From: Bacteroidota bacterium
GTDB lineage: Bacteria; Bacteroidota; Ignavibacteria; SZUA-365
DNA length: 64,000 nucleotides
Assembly: GCA_003246455.1 (NCBI GenBank)
Contig: QKAF01000055.1
Span: 62,001-126,000 of the forward strand
Reading direction: 5' to 3'
In this document: positions 28,607 to 35,913 of the stretch, one piece after another
Layout of the letters: the number at the start of each line of letters is the position of its first letter
Numbering within the stretch: position 1 is the stretch's first letter
Program-made: the position numbers and the translations under genes
The notes under the pieces: generated by a model
Database searches by the model: none
Seen by the model: only the letters and a program-made list of their open reading frames with translations
Told to the model about the DNA's origin: nothing

Positions 28607-30361
28607 ATGAAAGCTGCCAGCGTGGACGACTATACCTTCAAACACAGCCTCCAGATTGCCGACACGGATTTCGTCGTCTGCGACGTGGAAACGACCGGCC
28701 TCAATCCGGAGCGCAATCGGCTGACGGAGGTCGCCCTGCTGCGCGTGCGGGGAGGTACGGTCATTGACCGGTACAGTTCCCTCATCAATCCGCGGCAGTT
28801 CATTCCCGACGAGGTCCAGCGGCTCACGGGCATCACGAACGAAATGGTCTATACGGCGCCGGATGCAATCCAGGTGCTGCCGGAAGTGCGGCGATTCATC
28901 GGCGACGCCGTTTTTGTCGGCCATAACGTGCGCTTCGACCGGTCATTCATTGACGCGGCGCTTCGCCGCTGCGGCATCGAGGCCCTGCAGGTACCGAATC
29001 TCTGCACGGCGCGTCTCGCCCGAAGGCTGATTCCTCAGAAAAGCCGCTCCTCGCTCGGCGCGATCGCCGCGCACTACAACGTTCGGATCAAGAACCGCCA
29101 CCGCGCGATGGGGGATGCGGAAGCCACGACGCAGGTCTTTCTCAAGTTTCTCCAGATACTGGATGAGGAATTCGACATTCACGAATCCGGAGAACTCCTG
29201 ACGTTCCAGAACCGTCAGATTTACCGCATCACCGGAGCTCCGAGGTACTTCACCCGTCTGCAGGAAAACCTGGCGGAACTGCCGCACCGGCCCGGCGTCT
29301 ACTTCTTTCACGACAAGCGCGGCGAGATCCTCTATATCGGGAAAGCACGGGATCTGAAGGAGCGCGTCAGCTCCTATTTCTACCACAACATCGGTCATAC
29401 CGAGAAGATCCGGCGTCTCGTGCGTGGCGTGCATGGCATTACGTGGAAACCCCTCGAAACAGAACTGTCGGCGCTGCTCACCGAGTCGCGGATGATCAAG
29501 CAGCACCAGCCGCCGTACAATACGCAGCTGAAGCGGTACAGGAAGTATCCGTTCATCCGCATCGATGTCACGGATCCCTGGCCCACGATCAGCTGGTGTT
29601 ACGACCTCGTCGACGACGGCGCGGAGTACTTCGGACCGTTCCGCTCCCGTTTCGCCGTGGAGGACGCGCTGGACAGTATCAACAAGCTTTTCCTTCTGCG
29701 GGAATGTGAGGGGACAATCAAACCCTCTGCCGACAATGCGCCGTGTCTGTATCACGAGATCAAGCGATGCGGTGCGCCGTGTGCGATGCTCGCGAGCGCG
29801 GAAGAATATCAACGCGAAGTGGATGACATCGTGCTCTTCCTCCAGGGGGAACAGGACGGCGTGCTGGACCGCCTGCGGGCGCGCATGCATCGTCGGGCGG
29901 AAAACCTGGATTTCGAAGGCGCCGCGGTCCTGCGTGATCGGCTCGCCGCGGTGGAGCGCATCATCCGGCAGCAGCAACTTATGGTGCACTCCGTACGGAA
30001 ACAGAACCTGATCATCATCACGTTCGCGAGGAGAAGCAGCGTGGAAATTCACTTCATCAAATCCGGGATGCTCGCATCCCAGCTTCTCGTCGACCAGCGA
30101 AATCTTCCCCTCGCCGCATTGTACGCACAGATCGAGGATGTGTATTTCTCCCGGCAGGAAGAGCTGTTCATCGGCGGCAAGGAAGATATCGATGAAATGC
30201 GCATCATCGCGTCATGGTGTCTGACGCGGAGGGATGACTCGATGGTACTGGAAGTGGACGGAGGGGATTCGGCCGAGGCCGTGCTGGAACAGCTGAAAGA
30301 GACTGTGGGAGAGATGGGAGGAGGCGCCGCCGCATCGAACGACGGCGCCGTCCGCGCATAG
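28607..30361 (+). CDS. DnaQ-like 3'-5' exonuclease fused to UvrC-type GIY-YIG nuclease
   Basis: A 584-residue two-nuclease fusion. The N-terminal DEDDh exonuclease (~17-180) has CDVETTGLNPERN, GHNVRFDRSFI and HRAMGDAEATTQVF, all key acidic residues in place. The GIY-YIG domain follows at ~215-300, with the signature GVYFF and ILYIGKARDLKERVSSYF. A UvrC-like cysteine-containing region comes next (NAPCLYHEIKRCGAPC), and a UVR helix pair is present at ~425-450 (RAENLDFEGAAVLRDRLAAV). The UvrC RNase H-like and HhH domains are absent. Similar fusions occur in mycobacteria and Bacteroidota and are usually labelled DNA polymerase III epsilon; a repair nuclease akin to Cho is more likely. It ends 1 bp from a convergent gene. 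Confidence 0.9.
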   Translation: MKAASVDDYTFKHSLQIADTDFVVCDVETTGLNPERNRLTEVALLRVRGGTVIDRYSSLINPRQFIPDEVQRLTGITNEMVYTAPDAIQVLPEVRRFIGDAVFVGHNVRFDRSFIDAALRRCGIEALQVPNLCTARLARRLIPQKSRSSLGAIAAHYNVRIKNRHRAMGDAEATTQVFLKFLQILDEEFDIHESGELLTFQNRQIYRITGAPRYFTRLQENLAELPHRPGVYFFHDKRGEILYIGKARDLKERVSSYFYHNIGHTEKIRRLVRGVHGITWKPLETELSALLTESRMIKQHQPPYNTQLKRYRKYPFIRIDVTDPWPTISWCYDLVDDGAEYFGPFRSRFAVEDALDSINKLFLLRECEGTIKPSADNAPCLYHEIKRCGAPCAMLASAEEYQREVDDIVLFLQGEQDGVLDRLRARMHRRAENLDFEGAAVLRDRLAAVERIIRQQQLMVHSVRKQNLIIITFARRSSVEIHFIKSGMLASQLLVDQRNLPLAALYAQIEDVYFSRQEELFIGGKEDIDEMRIIASWCLTRRDDSMVLEVDGGDSAEAVLEQLKETVGEMGGGAAASNDGAVRA

Positions 30362-30362
30362 G

Positions 30363-31967
30363 TCAGAAGGGACGGGAGAAACGAAGGACAAGCGTCGGGG
30401 ACTCTGACCGATCGAGCCGCCAGGCCGCGCCGACACGGAAATCGCCGTTCGCGCTTCCGATCGCCACACCGACATCCGATTTCCAGTTATCCGTGAACGT
30501 GTTTCCGAACTCGGCCTGCAGGGCACCGTTCGTCACATCCCGCGTTACCTGCGGTGCGATGCTGTTGGTCGAGCCGGCATCGGCAAAGAAAATCAGGTTG
30601 GTGTTGCTCAGGAGGTTGCGGGCCCAGCCGCGTGCATTGCCTGCGATGGAACTGCGAATGATGAATTCCGCATTCAGAAGGGCGACGCTGCTGCCGGCGA
30701 ATTCCTTGAAGCGATAACCCGGCAGCGTACCCGGTCCGCCCAGTTCGAACGCCCGCTGCTGCGGCAGAAGTCCGTCGCTCATCCCGCCTCGGACGCGCAG
30801 GTTGAAGTTGAGATGGTCGCCGAGCGGCTGATACCGGCGAATATCGACGAGAACCTGCGAGAATGCGAAGTCCCCGGCGGCAAAGTCACCGGCTTTCTCG
30901 TACTGTACCTGTGCGTCCCATCCGTGATCCCGCGAATCGAGGCTGGCAAGGGTTGTCACTCCAGCAGAAAACACCATGCTGTTCACGTTCCCGTCGTTGA
31001 TAAGCGGATTCACGCGGAATACCTTATCGCCTCCGAATATCGACCAGTTGGTCGCACGGTTCATGTTGGCGTAGGTGTCGTGGGCATACCCGACGCTCGC
31101 GCGAAGACTCAGATCATTTTCCCCTTTGAAATACCATGCCGCCGAGGCGGTGAATCCACGCCGCTCGAAGTAGTCGAGGAAATCCTCGCGCGCGAGAATC
31201 GCCGTGAACGTGTTTTCATCCCGATCGAAAGACCACTGATCCTTCGAGTCGGTAAGGCTGTGTCCTTCGGCCCCGATTTCCACGATCTGATTCTCGAAGT
31301 AGATCGGCAGGTACAGGCCCAGACTGTAGCGCCAGGTGTGATTTGCGAATCCGTAGCCCAGAGACCCCGTGCTGACGAGCCACGGCTTGCTGTGCCAGTA
31401 CAGCCGCTTCGGCTGCGCGAGACCGAGGTAAAGTCCTTCGACGCGGTTGTAGCGGAGAAACGTTTCATGAAGTCTCGTGGTCATCGGGAAAAGCCATGGG
31501 AAGTTGCCGGGATACTTCTTGAAGAAACTGTCGCCGACGTTGAACTGATCGTCGTCGTCGTCTCCCGACCACCACTGCCATTCTTCCGGGAAGGCGGCAC
31601 TGTCATCGGAATCCCAGTCCTCCTCCCATTCCGTATCCCAGTTGTCCCAGTCATCCGCGTCACCGGATTTCAGACTGCGTTCTATCGCATCGAGCCGGAG
31701 TTCGAGGTCGGAAATGCGGCCCTCGATTTCCTTCATGCGGCTGTCTCTGACATCTTCGTCAGACTCTTTTTTCGCCTGTTCGAGTTCAGTGCGCAGCTGC
31801 TGCAGCTCCAGGGTGAGCCGACTCTGCTCCGCCCTGATCTCTTCAAGAGCCCGCGCGCTGTCTTTTTTCGCGGCGTCCGCCTGTGCGAAGAGGGCGCTTC
31901 CCGGCAGCAGAAGCAGGATCCCGAGGAGGAGGGCATACCGGAGAGACCGGGTAAAGAACGAATTCAT
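30363..31967 (-). CDS. BamA/TamA-type outer-membrane barrel protein with coiled coil and acidic Trp-rich linker
   Basis: A 534-residue protein. After a signal peptide (to ~residue 29) comes a coiled coil at ~32-95 rich in Glu, Lys and Leu. An unusual Asp/Glu/Trp-rich linker follows at ~96-140, with repeated DW and EW units. The rest, from ~150 to the end, is a beta barrel whose last part resembles the Omp85 surface-antigen domain: ELGGPGTLPGYRFKEF, LLNAEFIIRS, FFADAGS and the final RFSRPF. No POTRA domain is visible, which argues against BamA itself. Its task is unknown; the coiled coil could reach into the periplasm and contact peptidoglycan or a partner. GAGG precedes the ATG with a 9-nt spacer. 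Confidence 0.8.
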   Translation of the reverse strand: MNSFFTRSLRYALLLGILLLLPGSALFAQADAAKKDSARALEEIRAEQSRLTLELQQLRTELEQAKKESDEDVRDSRMKEIEGRISDLELRLDAIERSLKSGDADDWDNWDTEWEEDWDSDDSAAFPEEWQWWSGDDDDDQFNVGDSFFKKYPGNFPWLFPMTTRLHETFLRYNRVEGLYLGLAQPKRLYWHSKPWLVSTGSLGYGFANHTWRYSLGLYLPIYFENQIVEIGAEGHSLTDSKDQWSFDRDENTFTAILAREDFLDYFERRGFTASAAWYFKGENDLSLRASVGYAHDTYANMNRATNWSIFGGDKVFRVNPLINDGNVNSMVFSAGVTTLASLDSRDHGWDAQVQYEKAGDFAAGDFAFSQVLVDIRRYQPLGDHLNFNLRVRGGMSDGLLPQQRAFELGGPGTLPGYRFKEFAGSSVALLNAEFIIRSSIAGNARGWARNLLSNTNLIFFADAGSTNSIAPQVTRDVTNGALQAEFGNTFTDNWKSDVGVAIGSANGDFRVGAAWRLDRSESPTLVLRFSRPF

Positions 31968-32061
31968 GTGAAAATACCTCTCTTGTGGTGTTGGCATATC
32001 GTGGCTTATACGCCGAGGAAGAGAAATTGTTCTCAATCGGACCGCATTTTTGTATGAAAAT

Positions 32062-32095
32062 AAAAAATCCCGCTGCATGAAACACGCAGCGGGAT
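32062..32095 (-). terminator. Rho-independent terminator for the minus-strand pair ending at 32113
   Basis: ATCCCGCTGC (32067-32076) and GCAGCGGGAT (32086-32095) form a perfect 10-bp stem with a 9-nt loop. A at 32062-32067 reads as a T run on the minus strand. It lies 17 bp beyond the stop codon of the secreted-protein gene and separates the pair from the barrel gene downstream. Confidence 0.92.
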
Positions 32096-32112
32096 GTTCA
32101 AAACCGGGTTCG

Positions 32113-32928
32113 TCAGTTGGCGACGAGTTCGACTTTCGCATTCTGTGTCGCGGTGACCGGGATGCGGGTGTTGTTCGCAGTGAGCACGATGATCTGATCC
32201 AGGTTCATTTCCGCATCGAAGGAAACGATCGTACCCGCGGCGGGTGCGTAGAGGATGGTGCCCTTGCCGTTCCGTGTGCCGTTCACCATCAGCTCCTGTT
32301 CGCCGTTAATCATCTTTCCGTCACGATCGGATTCGGAGGAGAGCTTGATTTCAAAGCAGTCGAGACCGTTGACGGTCTTCTTCCCGCTGATCTGGTATTC
32401 ACGTTCGGTTTCCTCAACGATGATGCCCTCGCCCTTGCCGGTCGTGTCCGCTTCGGAGGTGGTCCAGGAGTTTCCGTCGGTGATTTTCGATCCGTCAAGC
32501 CGGGGGAAAATCTGTGTGGCACCGATCAGCAGGCCGACGCCTTCACTGTCGATTTCGCGGATGCTGCTGTCGATATCAACCACCTGTCCGTCGCCCGTCA
32601 TTTCAAAAATGGCACTTTTGCCCGCCATGTCGCCACCGAACGTCTGCGTGCCGTTCGGCGTCTCATTGATCATCAGTGCGCTGACGATGGTGGCTTTCAG
32701 TTTGAGATTTCCGCTGTCCATCTTTTCGAGCAGGGTGTAGGTCGCTTTCATCGTGAGTTCCCCGTTGACCGTGATGGTCTGGCCGGGAAGTTCCTGCATC
32801 TGCATGCTCGTCTGTTCGATCAGGTAGGTGTATTCCTTGTCCTTCTCGAAGCGATATGCGGCATCCTGGGCACTGACGGTGCTCACCGCGAGAGCCGAGC
32901 AGAGAAGGAGTGCGAATAAATGTTTCAT
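32113..32928 (-). CDS. Secreted beta-rich protein, function unknown (DUF6263-like)
   Basis: A 271-residue exported protein with signal peptide MKHLFALLLCSALAVSTVSAQ. The mature chain is almost entirely beta strand: YRFEKDKEYTYLIEQ, ITVNGELTMKATYTL, GNSWTTSEADTTGKG, and a late GKGTILYAPAAGTIVSFDAEM in part. The overall pattern resembles DUF6263-type proteins, but I hold that loosely. It lies 17 bp after the related secreted gene at 32946-33830. Both share a layout in which an early KxYxYxxxQ-like strand is followed by a LTDGNSW or KPGMTW motif, so they may be ancient paralogs. GGAG with a 5-nt spacer fixes the start. An intrinsic terminator follows. Confidence 0.75.
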   Translation of the reverse strand: MKHLFALLLCSALAVSTVSAQDAAYRFEKDKEYTYLIEQTSMQMQELPGQTITVNGELTMKATYTLLEKMDSGNLKLKATIVSALMINETPNGTQTFGGDMAGKSAIFEMTGDGQVVDIDSSIREIDSEGVGLLIGATQIFPRLDGSKITDGNSWTTSEADTTGKGEGIIVEETEREYQISGKKTVNGLDCFEIKLSSESDRDGKMINGEQELMVNGTRNGKGTILYAPAAGTIVSFDAEMNLDQIIVLTANNTRIPVTATQNAKVELVAN

Positions 32929-32945
32929 TTGAACTCCGGTATTCG

Positions 32946-33830
32946 TTAATGAGAGAAAAGTTCGAGCGTTGTATGGGTGCGGATCGAGGAGGGAATGACG
33001 TTGCTCTGCTCTCCGAACAGCGCACGCGTGTTTTCCTGATCCGTGTAGATGTCGAGTTTCACCGGAAGTCCGTTCTCGATCGCGATGAACAGATCCCCGC
33101 TGGTCTGCGTTTTGTCTTCGGTGAATTCTTCGAGGTTGCCGTACAGGATTTTCTCTTCCATTCCCGCATTGCCTTTCCAGGAAATTTTCAGGCAGAGAAA
33201 ATGATCCTTCTCCTCCGTACCGCCGACGGTGTATTCCGTCGTGTGCGCCAGAAAACGTACACCGGACCCGCGTCCGATCCGTGGCAGCTCCTTGGAAGGA
33301 TACAGCGTATCGCGCGTGGTCTCGGTCCATGTCATGCCCGGCTTGATTTCATCGGTCGGCAGAGCCGGGAGAATGGCAGCCTGCTGTGTGAACATCGCAT
33401 CCGTGGCACCGGGACCGAGCAGTTTTTCAATGTTCAGAGGCTCGAGCGCGATGGTGCTCAGTATCTTTCCGCTCGGTGACTGACGCACGCGGATCGGTTT
33501 CCTGGTGATGATATTCTGGAAATCGAGATACTGTCGCTGTACCGCGGCATCTTCGCTGCTCTCGCCGACGATCGCCGTATCCTGAACGAAGACGTACTGT
33601 ACGCCTTCAGGGCCGGCTTCCTCGATGGAGAGGGTGAAATACCGCGTGGTCTTTCTCTCGATCTGCGTTCCGCGGCCGTCACTGGTCTGCGCGAGGGCGG
33701 TTGTTTCTTCCACCTGCTTGAAGCGAAGCTGGCTGTTCTTTTCAAACTGATATCGAAGCAGGTACGGCTGCGCGCGGAGACCGCCGGCGAGCAGGACGAA
33801 AAAGGTGATGAGAAGCGTGATGCGAGTCAT
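32946..33830 (-). CDS. Secreted beta-rich protein, function unknown
   Basis: A 294-residue exported protein with signal peptide MTRITLLITFFVLLAGGLRAQ. I cannot place it in a named family with confidence. It is beta-rich (YLLRYQFEKNSQLRFKQVE, KTTRYFTLSIEEAG) with a conserved-looking IKPGMTWTETTRDTLY segment, and lacks lipobox, membrane helices or catalytic motifs. It is the first gene of a two-gene unit with the similar protein at 32113-32928, and the two may form one envelope complex. The ATG at 33830 was chosen because the residues further upstream in frame do not form a signal peptide. Confidence 0.72.
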   Translation of the reverse strand: MTRITLLITFFVLLAGGLRAQPYLLRYQFEKNSQLRFKQVEETTALAQTSDGRGTQIERKTTRYFTLSIEEAGPEGVQYVFVQDTAIVGESSEDAAVQRQYLDFQNIITRKPIRVRQSPSGKILSTIALEPLNIEKLLGPGATDAMFTQQAAILPALPTDEIKPGMTWTETTRDTLYPSKELPRIGRGSGVRFLAHTTEYTVGGTEEKDHFLCLKISWKGNAGMEEKILYGNLEEFTEDKTQTSGDLFIAIENGLPVKLDIYTDQENTRALFGEQSNVIPSSIRTHTTLELFSH

Positions 33831-33999
33831 GGACACTGGGATGGTGGATGATTGGCCGCAATTTTCAAGCTCGTAAGATACAAAAGATCTGAGCGCAAAC
33901 GAATGCCGGAATTCGTACCCGGAAACAAGGAAGCTCATACCCCGTCAGCGAAGCAAAAGTTTCTTCTAAGTCACGTCTCTGCGCGTTTGAGATAGCCGC

Positions 34000-35730
34000 T
34001 CAGCTGCCGGAGGAGTACGCCTCGCGACCCGCCACCCATGTTGCGATCACCCGGGTGTCGAGGAACCGCGTCTGCGGCACCGTGAGCAGATCTTCTGAGA
34101 GTATGACAAAATCGGCCCATTTGCCTGGTTCCATAGAACCTCTGTCCCTATCCAGTCCTGCGGCGCGCGCCGCCCAGATCGTGAACGCGCGGACGGCATC
34201 CTCACGCGACATTCGCTGCTCGCCGAACCATCCGTTGCTCCATCGGGCCGGGAGGAGGGGCACATCCGGGTCGATCTGGAAATGAGCGGCGATGTCTTCC
34301 TGCGAGGAGGGGCGGCCCTTGGCGTCCATTCGAAACGCGGCAGCGTAGATTCCGGCGATCGGTTCGGGGCGCTCGACCGGGAAATCGCTTCCGCCGGGGA
34401 TGTATGCTCCCGTTTTAATGAGCGAAGCCCATGCATACGCACTCTGAACGCGGCGTGATCCGAGCCGGGCTTCTGCCCAGTACATGTCGCTGGTGCAATG
34501 CGTCGGCTGCATGCTCGGCACAACGCCGAGCGCGGCGAAGCGCGGCATGTCGTCGATGTCGATGACCTGCGCGTGTTCGATCCGCAGGGGATACATGGCT
34601 GCGGGTGCGCCGGTGAGCGCCGCTTCGTAGGCGTCGAGGGTCCTTCGTACGGCAGCGTCTCCGATGGCATGCACACAGACCTGCAGACCCGCTCGCAGGG
34701 CCCTGTCCGCCTGCGCCCGAATGATCGCTTCCGACTGAATGGGAATGCCGCGATTACCCGGATCGTCCGCGTAATCCTCGAGCAGCCACGCCCCTCGCGA
34801 TCCGAGTGCTCCATCGGCGTACAGCTTGAGGCCGGCAAGGATAAGTTGTTGGCTCCCAACGGTTTGCCTGCCGGTCTTCAAGAGGGATTCCCATGTATTC
34901 GGATCCTCGTCGTCGATGTAACCCACGACATGGAACGGAAACTCGTTCCGCGCGATCAGGCTGCGTATCGCCTCGATTCCTGTGGCTGTCAGTCCCATGT
35001 CGTGCATCCCCGTCATACCGCTTGCGAGACAACGCTGGACCGCGCTCATGTAGGCCGCCGACATTTCCTGGACTGTCGCACGGGGGATATTGCTTCTCAC
35101 CAACTCGATCGCCTGGTCGAGCAGAACGCCCGTCGGCTCACCGTCTGAACCGCGCAAAATGCGTCCCCCTTCCGGATCCGGGGTGTCGCGCGTGATTCCG
35201 CTGAGTTCCAACGCACGAGAATTCACCCAGGCGGCATGACCGTCGACGCGGGAGAGAAAGACCGGGTGACCGGCCGAAACGGCGTCGAGGATGCCCTTTC
35301 CCGGAAACTCCTTCCTGATCCAGTCGTTCTGGTCCCAGCCGCGCCCGCGGATCCACGTTCCGGCAGGTGACTCCTTCGCCCGGGCCGAAACAAGTTCCGC
35401 GACGGCATCCGGAGATCCCGTCCCGAGCAGCTGAAGGATGACAGTCTCCTCGCCGAGTCCGAACAGGTGTGCATGCGCATCTATGAAGCCGGGGAAAACC
35501 TGCTGTTCCTTCAGATCGACCACGCGTGGCGAGGTCCACTGCGAAAGGACGTCTTCGTTGTTGCCGGCAGCCACGATACGTCCGTCGCGCACGGCGAAGG
35601 CCTCGACAACGGACGCGCTGTCATCCATCGTATGGACGATGCCATTGAAGAAGAGGGCGTCACAGGATTGTTTTTCTGCACAGGAACTCATGATCAATCC
35701 GAGGAGAAGAAGGGGAAGGGTTCGCAGCAT
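34000..35730 (-). CDS. YtcJ-like metal-dependent amidohydrolase, lipoprotein
   Basis: A 576-residue member of the amidohydrolase superfamily (amidohydrolase_3, YtcJ type). The N terminus is a lipoprotein signal with lipobox MSSC, so it should sit in the periplasm or outer membrane rather than the cytoplasm. The metal-site motif DAHAHLFGLG follows the first strands, with DGHAAWVNSRAL, VCVHAIGDAAVRRTLDAYE and GGSDFPVERPEP later, all in family order. Substrates in this group are mostly unknown N-acyl or cyclic amide compounds. It is divergent from the large protease/barrel gene, with about 180 bp between them. Confidence 0.88.
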   Translation of the reverse strand: MLRTLPLLLLGLIMSSCAEKQSCDALFFNGIVHTMDDSASVVEAFAVRDGRIVAAGNNEDVLSQWTSPRVVDLKEQQVFPGFIDAHAHLFGLGEETVILQLLGTGSPDAVAELVSARAKESPAGTWIRGRGWDQNDWIRKEFPGKGILDAVSAGHPVFLSRVDGHAAWVNSRALELSGITRDTPDPEGGRILRGSDGEPTGVLLDQAIELVRSNIPRATVQEMSAAYMSAVQRCLASGMTGMHDMGLTATGIEAIRSLIARNEFPFHVVGYIDDEDPNTWESLLKTGRQTVGSQQLILAGLKLYADGALGSRGAWLLEDYADDPGNRGIPIQSEAIIRAQADRALRAGLQVCVHAIGDAAVRRTLDAYEAALTGAPAAMYPLRIEHAQVIDIDDMPRFAALGVVPSMQPTHCTSDMYWAEARLGSRRVQSAYAWASLIKTGAYIPGGSDFPVERPEPIAGIYAAAFRMDAKGRPSSQEDIAAHFQIDPDVPLLPARWSNGWFGEQRMSREDAVRAFTIWAARAAGLDRDRGSMEPGKWADFVILSEDLLTVPQTRFLDTRVIATWVAGREAYSSGS

Positions 35731-35831
35731 GGTATTGTGCCCATGATCTGGTGTGTTCGATGAGGGACGTAACCCAATATATCAAAACGGTGTCTTTTGT
35801 GACAGGAGCGTGCGGACACTGGTTTTGTCCC

Positions 35832-35860
35832 TTGACACGCCTCGGAAGTCAGCGTATTAT
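35832..35860 (+). promoter_or_regulatory. Strong sigma-70-type promoter for the protease/propeller/barrel gene
   Basis: TTGACA at 35832-35837 and TATTAT at 35855-35860 are separated by exactly 17 bp, giving six of six and five of six matches to the general bacterial consensus. Transcription would begin near 35867, about 46 nt before the ATG at 35914. The site fits the housekeeping consensus of most bacteria better than the Bacteroides-type -33/-7 pattern. Confidence 0.72.
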
Positions 35861-35913
35861 TGATAACTGTAGTTCAAGACGCATTTCATCGATCGGATCC
35901 CGCAGGTACATAT

